NCBI RefSeq assembly: GCF_022549695.1 | Contig: NZ_JAKZGS010000008.1 | Location: 124,001-188,000, forward strand | Reading direction: 5' to 3' | Source of the DNA: Belliella calami | Lineage (GTDB): Bacteria > Bacteroidota > Bacteroidia > Cytophagales > Cyclobacteriaceae | DNA: 64,000 bases | Shown: piece after piece, positions 32,486 through 40,770 of the stretch | How the letters are laid out: each line of letters begins with the position of its first letter | Position numbering within the stretch: the stretch's first letter is position 1 | Made by a program: the position numbers and the translations under genes | The notes under the pieces: model-generated | The model's input: only the letters and a program-made list of their open reading frames with translations | Told to the model about the DNA's origin: nothing | Databases searched by the model: none

Positions 32486-34188
32486 TGTTTTTTTGGTAGT
32501 TTTAAGGTGAAAATACTTCCTTTTCCTGGTTCGCTATTCACTTGGATCTCTCCATGATGTGCTTCTAGCATGGTTTTTACATAAGAAAGTCCAAGTCCAA
32601 ACCCTTTGACATCATGAAGATTACCTGTAGGTACTCTATAAAATTTATCAAATATTTTTTTCACGGCCTCTTTAGACATTCCGATGCCATTATCTTCTAT
32701 TGAAATAAAAACTGAGTCGCCTTTGTCCCATGTTTTGATTGAAATAATCGGATGGTCTTTCGCATATTTATTGGCATTATCCAAGAGGTTATTGATCATA
32801 TGTGAGATATGAAAATAATCCCCTTCCATATATGGGTCTCTCAAATCATTAACTAGCTTGATTTCCCCTTCTTTATTCTCTATTTGAAGTTCAAATTGTT
32901 TTTTGGTTGCTTCCAAAAGCTCTTTGATATTAATAGATTCCAATTTTAGTTTAAAGTCTTTTTTGTCTAATGTAGCTGATTGAAGTACTTTTTCTACTTG
33001 TGCTCCAAGTCGTTTGTTTTCATCTTTGATAATGTTAAGGTATCTGTTTCGGAAAGTATCTCTATTTGCGAGTTCAGGATCTTGCAAAGCTTCTATCGCC
33101 AAGCTAACTGTAGCTATTGGCGTTTTGAACTCGTGTGTCATGTTGTTGATAAAATCATTTTTGATTTCCGACAGGTTTTTTTGTTTGATAATGACTCTGA
33201 TGGCATAGATAAAACAGAAAATGATTATTCCAATAAATGCCAGCGAACTCAATACAGGCAACCAGATTTGTTGAAGGACATAGATTCTCTTGTTTGGAAA
33301 ATTTATCAAGAGATAATTTTCCTTACCTACTATGTCACTTGGAAACAACCTAGCTTGCTGTCCGTCCTTGATAAGTTTGAAGATATCATCGATTGGTGTG
33401 ATAGGGATGACTACACCTTGGTCATTCCTAATGGCAAGGTCAAACGATTGGTTTATCGCCCTTTCACTGAGAGAGGCTGTGAGAAATTTTCTAACCTGGC
33501 TCGTGTCCATCCGACTAAAGACATCTTTTTGTCCTTCCAAAAGCTCTTCCATTGCCCTATTCATGGCTTCGATTTTTTCGTTGGTTCGTCTGATTTTTTC
33601 AAAAAAATCTTTTGGGATTTCATACTCCCTTTCTATTTCGATTCTTGCAGGCCTTCTTCCCCTGTAAGTGATTTCAATTTGATTCAAATAAGCATATTGT
33701 CTCTCTCTTTCCTGCAAAAGGACTTGCATCTCATCCGGGGTCAAAATAGTAGAGGCAGTCTCAGGCGTGAGGTTGTTTAGAAAATTATCCAAATCAGCCA
33801 AAATCTCTATACTAAATCCCGAAGCTTCAATAATCCTTTTGAAGCGTTGACTGAATTGAGGAATGGGCTGCTGCATCACCGAGTCCGCAAGCGAAGGTCT
33901 TCTTCTCATGATCGGTCTTTGAAGTACTTGAATCTCTATCGGGTCTATTTTCTCAAATAAAGATTGCTGTAGTAAGGTGTCCTTCGCAAGGTGGCTCAGG
34001 AATATATCACTCGTTTCGCCCTTGTCTATTTGTTCTATTGTAGCATTTAATGCCTGATAGATATTTTGCTCAAATCTCTCTTCATTTATCCGAAGTGCAT
34101 TGCTCACCCAATAAAACTGAAACCCGATCAAGCCAAAGCTTGCGAGTGTCATGAGCACAATGATTAACTTCATCTTTGATTTGGACAT
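32482..34188 (-). CDS. Membrane sensor histidine kinase (RprX-like)
   Basis: 568 residues. Membrane helices at about 8-28 and 307-331 bracket a 280-residue extracytoplasmic sensor region rich in charged helices. The dimerisation helix carries His352 in 'NNMTHEFKTPIATVSL'. The ATPase domain has the N box 'HMINNLLDNANKYAK', G1 'ISIEDNGIGMSKEAV', F box 'FDKFYRVPTG' and G2 'GFGLGLSYVKTML'. It is first in the operon with the response regulator. The signal is unknown. The region upstream is shared with the divergent lysA. Confidence 0.93.
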   Translation of the reverse strand: MSKSKMKLIIVLMTLASFGLIGFQFYWVSNALRINEERFEQNIYQALNATIEQIDKGETSDIFLSHLAKDTLLQQSLFEKIDPIEIQVLQRPIMRRRPSLADSVMQQPIPQFSQRFKRIIEASGFSIEILADLDNFLNNLTPETASTILTPDEMQVLLQERERQYAYLNQIEITYRGRRPARIEIEREYEIPKDFFEKIRRTNEKIEAMNRAMEELLEGQKDVFSRMDTSQVRKFLTASLSERAINQSFDLAIRNDQGVVIPITPIDDIFKLIKDGQQARLFPSDIVGKENYLLINFPNKRIYVLQQIWLPVLSSLAFIGIIIFCFIYAIRVIIKQKNLSEIKNDFINNMTHEFKTPIATVSLAIEALQDPELANRDTFRNRYLNIIKDENKRLGAQVEKVLQSATLDKKDFKLKLESINIKELLEATKKQFELQIENKEGEIKLVNDLRDPYMEGDYFHISHMINNLLDNANKYAKDHPIISIKTWDKGDSVFISIEDNGIGMSKEAVKKIFDKFYRVPTGNLHDVKGFGLGLSYVKTMLEAHHGEIQVNSEPGKGSIFTLKLPKKQ

Positions 34189-34286
34189 GTTGCAAATTTA
34201 AAGTTTATAATCGTGTCTTAAGGACGGTTAACATATTTTAACAGCGATTTAATTGTGAAAAAAGCATAAATGAGAAAAACCTTTCC

Positions 34287-34376
34287 TATTTTTGATCGTT
34301 GTTTAATTGTTTCTTAAATAAAGCGAAAGCTTAATATAATACCGAAAAAGGAAGGCTTTTGTCTTCCTTTTTTTTT
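34287..34376 (+). ncRNA. Candidate small RNA or leader upstream of lysA
   Basis: A TAnnTTTG match (TATTTTTG, 34287-34294) is followed about 50 nt later by a strong intrinsic terminator: AAAAAGGAAG (34345-34354) pairs perfectly with CTTCCTTTTT (34363-34372), then more T. Between them lies an AAGC-GAAA-GCTT tetraloop hairpin. The terminator points along the plus strand but no plus-strand gene ends here, so a transcript of about 75 nt is the simplest reading. No -33 TTTG is at the right distance, so the promoter half is weak. Confidence 0.35.
34345..34376 (+). terminator. Orphan intrinsic terminator before lysA
   Basis: Ten-bp perfect stem (34345-34354 with 34363-34372), 8-nt loop, followed by a T-run. 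It lies between two divergent genes and so terminates no annotated gene on its strand. Confidence 0.75.
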
Positions 34377-34389
34377 GTTTTTCAATTCT

Positions 34390-34397
34390 TATCTTTG
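34390..34397 (+). promoter_or_regulatory. Candidate lysA -7 box
   Basis: TATCTTTG matches TAnnTTTG exactly, 17 nt before the lysA ATG at 34415. It lies past the orphan terminator. A -33 TTTG is not at the standard distance. Confidence 0.4.
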
Positions 34398-34414
34398 CGA
34401 CTCAAATTATCGCT

Positions 34415-35647
34415 ATGGAACTAAACAATCAATCCTATCAGATCCAAGGTCTGGAAATGATCGAACTGACGAAAAAATATGGAACACCTTTGTATGTTTA
34501 TGATGGTGAGAAAATTTTGAGTCAAGTGAAGCTGTTGCAAGAGGCTTTTTCGAGTGTTGACCTAAAGATCAAATATGCAACTAAGGCACTTTCCAACATA
34601 AATATTTTGAAGCTACTGAAAAAGGCTGGAACAGGGATCGATGCTGTTTCTATTGAGGAAGTAAAGCTTGGGATGCATGCGGGATTTGAGCCAAGTGAGA
34701 TTATGTATACCCCAAACTGTGTCTCTTTTGAGGAAATTCAAGATGCTGTAGAGCTAGGAGTAATGATCAATATAGACAATATCCCAATGCTGGAGCATTT
34801 TGGTAAAGTCTATGGTAATAGTGTGCCAATATGCGTTAGACTCAATCCGCATATCATGGCTGGAGGTAATGCTAAGATTTCAGTAGGGCACATCGACAGT
34901 AAATTTGGTATTTCTATTCTTCAATTAAAGCATATCCTAAAAGTAGTTGAAGCATATGGCTTGAATGTGATAGGTCTTCATGTCCATACTGGTTCGGATA
35001 TTTTGGAGGCTGAGGTTTTTCTTAAAGGTGCAGAAATACTCTTTGATGCAGCAAGAGAATTCAGGGATTTGAAATTCCTGGACTTTGGTGGAGGTTTCAA
35101 AGTAGCATACAAGGAAGGAGACATTTCAACTAATATTCTGGATGTTGGGCAAAAAGTCTCCGCAGCTTTCAAGCAGTTTTGCTTGGAATACGGACGAAAA
35201 TTGGAATTGTGGTTTGAGCCGGGTAAGTTTTTAGTAAGTGAAAGTGGCTATTTACTTGTACGGACCAACGTAATCAAATCAACGCCTGCTTCCACCTTTG
35301 TAGGGGTAGATTCTGGGCTGAACCATTTGATTCGCCCAATGATGTATGATGCTTATCATGGTGTGGTAAATATCTCCAATCCAACCGGAGAGCAACATAT
35401 CTACAGTGTGGTAGGTTATATCTGTGAGACAGATACAATAGCTGCCGATAGAAAAATGAACGATGTAAAAGAGGGAGACATCATTGCAATAAGAAATGCA
35501 GGTGCCTATGGTTTTAGCATGGCTTCCAATTATAATTCTAGATTGAAACCAGCTGAGGTCTTGATCTTGGGTGGTAAAGATTATCTGATCAGGGAGCGGG
35601 AGACTTTTGAAGATATATTGAAACACCAGATCGATATAGGTCTCTAA
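34415..35647 (+). CDS. lysA: Diaminopimelate decarboxylase
   Basis: 410-residue PLP enzyme of the alanine-racemase-like fold III group; it decarboxylates meso-diaminopimelate to L-lysine. The PLP lysine is Lys57 in 'KIKYATKALSNINIL'. Further marks are 'GLHVHTGSDI', the phosphate loop 'LDFGGGFKVAY', 'ELWFEPGKFLVSESGYL' and 'NAGAYGFSMASNYN'. The second-subunit Cys is in 'VVGYICETDTIA'. It stands alone, divergent from the kinase operon. The assignment is firm. Confidence 0.95.
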   Translation: MELNNQSYQIQGLEMIELTKKYGTPLYVYDGEKILSQVKLLQEAFSSVDLKIKYATKALSNINILKLLKKAGTGIDAVSIEEVKLGMHAGFEPSEIMYTPNCVSFEEIQDAVELGVMINIDNIPMLEHFGKVYGNSVPICVRLNPHIMAGGNAKISVGHIDSKFGISILQLKHILKVVEAYGLNVIGLHVHTGSDILEAEVFLKGAEILFDAAREFRDLKFLDFGGGFKVAYKEGDISTNILDVGQKVSAAFKQFCLEYGRKLELWFEPGKFLVSESGYLLVRTNVIKSTPASTFVGVDSGLNHLIRPMMYDAYHGVVNISNPTGEQHIYSVVGYICETDTIAADRKMNDVKEGDIIAIRNAGAYGFSMASNYNSRLKPAEVLILGGKDYLIRERETFEDILKHQIDIGL

Positions 35648-35697
35648 TATAAGTTACTTATCATCAGTTATATGTTTGATTTATTTAAGCTATATCT

Positions 35698-35728
35698 TTT
35701 GAACAAAATGTTATAATTAGTACCTTTG
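35698..35728 (+). promoter_or_regulatory. Consensus Bacteroidota promoter downstream of lysA
   Basis: TTTG at 35698-35701, exactly 19 nt, then TACCTTTG at 35721-35728. It matches TTTG-N19-TAnnTTTG at every fixed base. No gene starts within 400 nt, but a terminator follows about 55 nt on. Confidence 0.6.
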
Positions 35729-35731
35729 TCT

Positions 35732-35810
35732 GGGGTGAATATCCTAAATTTATAATCCCTAGTAGTAGTAATTACTTTATAAAGACCCGATAATTTTATC
35801 GGGTTTTTTT
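35732..35810 (+). ncRNA. Candidate small RNA, about 75-80 nt
   Basis: Lies between the consensus promoter at 35698-35728 and an intrinsic terminator at 35785-35810. It contains no start codon with a meaningful frame. A GGGG/CCCT pairing (35742-35745 region with 35767-35770) and a self-complementary AGTAATTACT precede the terminator. Alternative reading: the terminator simply serves lysA, whose stop is 138 nt upstream, and the promoter match is chance. Confidence 0.38.
35785..35810 (+). terminator. Intrinsic terminator
   Basis: ACCCGAT (35785-35791), loop AATTTT, ATCGGGT (35798-35804), then a run of T. Serves lysA, the candidate small RNA, or both. Confidence 0.85.
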
Positions 35811-36129
35811 ATTTTATTTTTTCAGTGAAATATAATTTTAACCACCAATTAAAAGCACCTCCTCACTAAATTATTGAACATTGAATTAAAATAAGAAAAA
35901 TGGTATTTTTTTTAGATGTCATGTTTGTGCTTCATATTTTTTAAAATTTTGGATATGCTTAAAAAATTCTCTTTATTAAGTATATATCGCTCTTTAAAAG
36001 AATTTCATTTTGATAAATTTAAAATACATAAAATATTATTCTAAATAATGTAAGACAAATTTATGTGTTTGAATAGCAAAATTTCAGATTGAAATTCCAA
36101 TAAAGAATCCAAAACTGTTTTGTTTACTG
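35811..36129. other. A+T-rich intergenic region, nothing recognised
   Basis: About 320 nt of very A+T-rich sequence before the SprB-repeat gene. A 29-codon frame at 35954-36043 is most likely chance. I could not place the promoter of the next gene. Confidence 0.5.
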
Positions 36130-38019
36130 ATGAAGAATAATTCAAGAAAATATGGTGTAACCCTTTTGAAAGGAACCTTCCTGTTGGTTCTTTTGGGGGC
36201 ATTCCATGCATTATTTTCATTGGATATTCTTGCCCAGGCCGATAATGAAGCGCACCTGTTTACAAGTAAACCCCCCAAAGAATTGACCAGTCCAGAGGCA
36301 TCGGTTGGAAATATAATAGTCAATGTATCTGGAAAATTGGCACTCTGTAGCCATGGAGAAAGGGGGAATATAGTATTGGACGTGCAAGGAGGTATTGAAC
36401 CTTACACATATCGCTGGAACAATAACGAAACAACAAAAAATCGAGAAGGGCTACTTTCTGGGACTTATACTGTCTATATAAAGGATAGTAGAGGTACTGA
36501 GCATGCGGAAAGAATAGTCATTCAGCCTCCATTTCCTTTGATTATTGAAATGGCTGATATTATTCATGGTACTTGTGAAAATAATAATCTGGGTTCGGCA
36601 AAGATCAATGTGAAAATAGGGAGAGGAGAACCTTATAAAGTAGAATGGAGTCACGGCCTCACAAATAAAATGGAAGCATGGAATCTACCTGCAGGAGATT
36701 ATTCGGTGACAGTTTATGATGTTTTTAATTGTAGTACCAGCCTTTCATTTAGAATAACATCAGAAAGCGAGCCCATTGATATTTCGGAAAATATACTTGA
36801 TTCGGGATGCGGGGAAGATCAAAAGGGGAGTATTCAGCTTGATATCTCAGGTGGTCAAGCTCCATTTACCTACAAGTGGTCAAACGGTCAGATCACAAAA
36901 GACATTTTCAATCTAACTGCAGGAGAATATACGGTCAATGTTCAAGATTCAAAAGGCTGTACTCTTAGGAAGAGTTTTGTTGTAAACCAAAAAAGCACTT
37001 CAGAGCCATTAAGACTAGAGTTGTTGGAGGTAATCCATCCAGGATGTCATGGAGGAAATGAAGGGGCAATAGAAGTGGCGATTATTGGAGGGCAGCCACC
37101 ATTCCAAGTTAATTGGTCTGATGGTGTAGAAGATGTCTTGAAAAGAGAAAATTTAAAAGCAGGTGTTTATACTTTGTTTGTCAAAGATGATTTCGGCTGT
37201 ACGGTATCGCAAGAGGTTGTGATTCAAGAATCAGAGAAGCTCAAAGCTAGAATAGACAATACATTGGATATCAATTGTGCAACAGGAGAGGTCAAAGGCA
37301 GTGCTTGGGTTCTGATTTCAGGTGGTGAGTCCCCATACAGTATCAAGTGGAATACTGGTGAGATTGGGTTGGAAACAAACTTTTTTTCAAGTGGATTTCT
37401 TTCAGTAGAAATTACTGATGCAAATGGATGTAAAACAACCGAAGAAGTTGATGTTATTTTTCCAGGGTCTACACCTCTCTCAAGGTTAGATTTTAGTTAT
37501 AGGAAATTGGAGTTTCATTTAGATTCTGATGTATTTACAAATGATCCTGTTCAATTTGAAAGCAAGATTGGTGATGAGTTTATCACCTGGGATTGGGATT
37601 TCGGAGATGGGACAACCAGTGTAGAAAGATCTCCTGTCCATACTTTTGAAAATTCCGGGTTGTTTGATGTTAAGTTGACTGCCTATAATATTTTCGGTTG
37701 TGCTACGGTGGAAGTGAATTCTATCCAGGTAGATGCACAGACGGAGCTATTGGTAATGCCAAATGCATTCAGCCCAAATGGAGATGGCCTCAATGATAAA
37801 TTTGTCCCTGTTATGAAAGGTATATCTTCATTTGAAATGAATATTTTCAATCATTGGGGGGAACACATTTATGGAGAGGCAGGCCTTGAAATCAACGGCT
37901 GGGATGGTTTTTTCAAAGGGAGCTTATTGCCTCAGGGAAATTATGTCTACAAAGTGACATACACACTTCCTGATGGGGAAATCATTAATAAAACAGGTGG
38001 TGTCGCCTTGATTAGATAA
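36130..38019 (+). CDS. SprB-repeat protein with gliding-motility-associated C-terminal domain
   Basis: 629-residue secreted surface protein. A signal peptide covers residues 1-36 ('LFSLDILAQA'). Five SprB-type repeats follow at about 70-135, 145-210, 220-285, 295-362 and 373-440; each opens with a Cys-containing turn, has 'GG..PY.Y.W..G' (for example 'SGGQAPFTYKWSNG') and ends 'G.Y.V.V.D..GC'. A PKD domain at about 455-525 holds 'WDWDFGDGTTSVERSPVHTF'. The C-terminal 90 residues are the type B sorting domain ('MPNAFSPNGDGLNDKF', 'NHWGEHIY', 'GWDGFFKGSLLPQGNYVYKV'). It should be exported by the type IX system and held by the PorP/SprF protein encoded 4 nt downstream. Confidence 0.93.
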   Translation: MKNNSRKYGVTLLKGTFLLVLLGAFHALFSLDILAQADNEAHLFTSKPPKELTSPEASVGNIIVNVSGKLALCSHGERGNIVLDVQGGIEPYTYRWNNNETTKNREGLLSGTYTVYIKDSRGTEHAERIVIQPPFPLIIEMADIIHGTCENNNLGSAKINVKIGRGEPYKVEWSHGLTNKMEAWNLPAGDYSVTVYDVFNCSTSLSFRITSESEPIDISENILDSGCGEDQKGSIQLDISGGQAPFTYKWSNGQITKDIFNLTAGEYTVNVQDSKGCTLRKSFVVNQKSTSEPLRLELLEVIHPGCHGGNEGAIEVAIIGGQPPFQVNWSDGVEDVLKRENLKAGVYTLFVKDDFGCTVSQEVVIQESEKLKARIDNTLDINCATGEVKGSAWVLISGGESPYSIKWNTGEIGLETNFFSSGFLSVEITDANGCKTTEEVDVIFPGSTPLSRLDFSYRKLEFHLDSDVFTNDPVQFESKIGDEFITWDWDFGDGTTSVERSPVHTFENSGLFDVKLTAYNIFGCATVEVNSIQVDAQTELLVMPNAFSPNGDGLNDKFVPVMKGISSFEMNIFNHWGEHIYGEAGLEINGWDGFFKGSLLPQGNYVYKVTYTLPDGEIINKTGGVALIR

Positions 38020-38023
38020 GCCT

Positions 38024-39049
38024 ATGAAAACTATCTTGACTATCATCGCCATTTTATTTTTGACGCTTGGAGCAAGCGCTCAGGATATGCAGTATTCACA
38101 ATTCTATGCAGCTCCAATTTACTTGAACCCGGCATTTGCAGGGTCATCTGAAATGACAAGAATAGGGGTGAATTACAGGAATCAGTGGCCTGGAATGGGA
38201 CAAACACTCAATTCTTACGCTGCATACATCGATCATTACCTGTTCAATTTGAATAGTGGGATTGGCTTGATCGTCAATGGAACCCAAGAATCTATGGCAA
38301 ACCTCAGTACCATGGAAGTCGGGGCTGCATATTCCTACAGGTTGCAATTGGGTTTTAGAAGCTTTGTAAGGTTTGGAGGGCAAGCAAGCTTTGTTTCCAG
38401 AGATGCTAATTTTGATAATTTGGTTTTTGGAAGCCAAATAGATCCTGATGGTATTATTGGGGATTTTAGTGGTGAAAATCTTGGCTCTGATGCCAAGCAT
38501 AGATTTGTAGACTATAATTTTGGGGTTTTATTCAATAATGAGCATGTTTGGTTAGGGGTTTCTGCACATCATGTGACGCAGCCAAATGTGTCTTTTATTC
38601 AAGGTGAGTTAAGCCAACTACCAATGAAACTTTCAGCACATGGCGGAGTCAAATTTGATTTGGCAAATGGACTAGCACAAAATTTTTACAACAATTCAAA
38701 AGGAGCAAGAGAATTGGTCTTAGCCTTCAATTATAAAAGACAAGATCCATTCAATCAACTGGATTTGGGAGCTCAAGTGAATTTGCAGCCATTGGTGTTT
38801 GGGTTGTGGTATAGGGGCTTACCTGCAGTTGGCAGTGCGCTTCCAAACAACGAATCTTTAATAGGTGTGTTTGGTATTTCGCTGGCTTCTGGATTGGACA
38901 TAGGATATAGCTATGATTACACCCTTTCCAAATTGGGCCAAGCAAATACAGGTGGAGCACATGAGATTTCGATGAGATTCTCATTTTTGGCAGGAGACTC
39001 AAATCAAAAGGGAAGAAAAGCAAGCAGCATGCCTTGCTTCAAATATTAA
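38024..39049 (+). CDS. PorP/SprF-family type IX secretion membrane protein
   Basis: 341-residue outer-membrane beta-barrel protein. The signal peptide ends 'GASAQ' (residue 19) and the mature part opens with the family motif 'DMQYSQFYAAPIYLNPAFAG' and 'RIGVNYRNQWPGMGQ'. The rest is alternating strands as in an OmpP1/FadL-like barrel. PorP/SprF proteins work with partner proteins carrying type B C-terminal domains, attaching them to the surface; the partner here is the SprB-repeat protein encoded 4 nt upstream. Followed by a pentamer repeat and a terminator. Confidence 0.93.
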   Translation: MKTILTIIAILFLTLGASAQDMQYSQFYAAPIYLNPAFAGSSEMTRIGVNYRNQWPGMGQTLNSYAAYIDHYLFNLNSGIGLIVNGTQESMANLSTMEVGAAYSYRLQLGFRSFVRFGGQASFVSRDANFDNLVFGSQIDPDGIIGDFSGENLGSDAKHRFVDYNFGVLFNNEHVWLGVSAHHVTQPNVSFIQGELSQLPMKLSAHGGVKFDLANGLAQNFYNNSKGARELVLAFNYKRQDPFNQLDLGAQVNLQPLVFGLWYRGLPAVGSALPNNESLIGVFGISLASGLDIGYSYDYTLSKLGQANTGGAHEISMRFSFLAGDSNQKGRKASSMPCFKY

Positions 39050-39054
39050 AACAT

Positions 39055-39074
39055 AGGTTAGGTTAGGTTAGGTT
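39055..39074 (+). repeat. AGGTT pentamer repeat, four copies
   Basis: Four perfect AGGTT units directly after the PorP/SprF stop codon and before its terminator. Non-coding; likely a slippage tract. Confidence 0.85.
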
Positions 39075-39092
39075 TTTTAATTTATTGGCTTG

Positions 39093-39125
39093 CCCCTGAA
39101 AATTTTTTCAGGGGTAATTTTTTTT
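39093..39125 (+). terminator. Intrinsic terminator of the SprB-repeat/PorP pair
   Basis: CCCCTGAA (39093-39100) and TTCAGGGG (39107-39114) form an 8-bp perfect stem with a 6-nt loop, followed by TAA and a run of eight T. Confidence 0.88.
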
Positions 39126-39185
39126 CATTCAAAAACAAATTGATGGTTCTTGGACTTAGTAATAAAGCAACCTAATTAACAATCC

Positions 39186-40715
39186 ATGTCCAAAACTTTG
39201 AGACTGATACTTGGAGATCAGCTGAACAGCGAGCATTCTTGGTATGATAAAGTCAATGACAACATCACATATGTCTTGATGGAAATGAAACAGGAGACAG
39301 ATTATGTCACTCACCATATTCAGAAGGTTGTAGGTTTTTTTCTGGCAATGAGAAATTTTTCCGATTTACTCTCTGAGCAAGGTCACCGAGTAATCTATTT
39401 GAGTTTAGAGGACAAAGACAACAAACAGGATTTATCAGAAAACATCAGGAACCTATTAGATTCTGAGGGTTTTGAGAGATTTGAATATCAATTGCCTGAT
39501 GAGTACAGGTTGGATTTACAATTGTCAAAACTTTGCGAAGAACTGAAAGTTGAAAGCAAAAGTTATGATTCTGAACATTTTTTGACTGAAAGAGGATATT
39601 TGGAGGAGTTTTTCAAAGGAAAGAAAACCTACCTTATGGAGACTTTCTATCGAGAGATGCGCAAGGAATATGATATATTGATGGAAGGAAAAGAACCGAT
39701 CACTGGAAAATGGAACTATGACCATGATAACAGAAATAAATTCAAGGATCCATTGCTGTTGGTTGAGCCGAAAATTTTCCGAAAGAATGTGTCAGGGATA
39801 GTTGATCTCTTGGAAAAGAACAAGATCAAAACCATCGGGAAAATTGATGAAAATAAATTTGATTGGCCAGTCACAAGAGCTGAGGGTTTGGGCTTAATTG
39901 ATTATTTCTGCAAGAAACTCCTTTCTAATTTTGGGGAGTATCAGGATGCGATGTTTACAAGGGATAAATTTCTTTTTCATAGTAGGCTGAGCTTTGCATT
40001 GAATACCAAAATGATATCGCCACTGGAGGTAGTCCAAAAAGTGGAAAAGTACTGGTTGGGAAATCAAGAAAGTGTTTCCATAGCACAAGTAGAAGGGTTT
40101 GTCAGACAAATTATCGGGTGGAGAGAGTATATGAGAGGCGTTTATTGGGCGAAAATGCCATCTTATAAAGAACTTAATTTTTTCGGACACGAAAGGGATT
40201 TGCCATCCTACTTTTGGACAGGAAAGACCAAGATGAACTGCTTGAAACATGCCATAGGCCAGTCTTTGGATTCTGCATATGCGCACCATATTCAAAGGCT
40301 AATGGTGACGGGTAATTTTATGCTTCTTGCCGGGATTCATCCCGACCAAGTAGATGAATGGTATCTAGGGATCTATATCGATGCGATCGAATGGGTAGAA
40401 ATCACCAACACCAGAGGCATGAGCCAATATGCAGATGGAGGGATTGTCGGTACAAAACCCTATGTATCTTCAGCCAATTACATTGATAAAATGAGTGATT
40501 ATTGTAGTTCCTGTTTTTACAAGAAATCACAGAAAGTTGGCGATAAGTCATGTCCTTTTAACAGTCTGTACTGGCATTTTTATGCAAGAAACGAAGAAAA
40601 ATTAGCTAAAAATCCTCGAATAGGAATGGCTTACAAGACTTTGGCGAAAATGAAAGATAAGGATGCAATTCTCAAGCAGGCAGAATCATATCTTGACAGA
40701 TTAGAGGAGTTGTGA
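39186..40715 (+). CDS. FeS-type cryptochrome/photolyase (FeS-BCP, PhrB-like)
   Basis: 509-residue flavoprotein of the prokaryotic (6-4) photolyase/cryptochrome group. The N-terminus 'LRLILGDQLNSEHSWYD' is typical. The FAD domain has 'QVEGFVRQIIGWREYMRGVY' and 'HIQRLMVTGNFMLLAGIHPD', followed by 'AIEWVEITNTRGMSQYADGG'. Four Cys that would bind a [4Fe-4S] cluster are visible: one in 'TKMNCLKHAIGQ', and three in 'YCSSCFYKKSQKVGDKSCPF'. It would repair UV (6-4) photoproducts or act as a light sensor. It is a single-gene unit and converges with the P1 peptidase. Confidence 0.93.
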   Translation: MSKTLRLILGDQLNSEHSWYDKVNDNITYVLMEMKQETDYVTHHIQKVVGFFLAMRNFSDLLSEQGHRVIYLSLEDKDNKQDLSENIRNLLDSEGFERFEYQLPDEYRLDLQLSKLCEELKVESKSYDSEHFLTERGYLEEFFKGKKTYLMETFYREMRKEYDILMEGKEPITGKWNYDHDNRNKFKDPLLLVEPKIFRKNVSGIVDLLEKNKIKTIGKIDENKFDWPVTRAEGLGLIDYFCKKLLSNFGEYQDAMFTRDKFLFHSRLSFALNTKMISPLEVVQKVEKYWLGNQESVSIAQVEGFVRQIIGWREYMRGVYWAKMPSYKELNFFGHERDLPSYFWTGKTKMNCLKHAIGQSLDSAYAHHIQRLMVTGNFMLLAGIHPDQVDEWYLGIYIDAIEWVEITNTRGMSQYADGGIVGTKPYVSSANYIDKMSDYCSSCFYKKSQKVGDKSCPFNSLYWHFYARNEEKLAKNPRIGMAYKTLAKMKDKDAILKQAESYLDRLEEL

Positions 40716-40770
40716 TTTTTTTGTTTAAAGATGAGAGAAATAAGGTTGAAGTAGACTGTTTCAGAAAGAT

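Noticed and set aside
34201-34414. Lysine riboswitch before lysA
   Set aside because: The region is too short and lacks the conserved multi-helix L-box core; only a simple hairpin and terminator are visible.
35954-36043. 29-codon Lys/Phe-rich frame
   Set aside because: Expected by chance in A+T-rich DNA; no start signal or conservation that I can judge.
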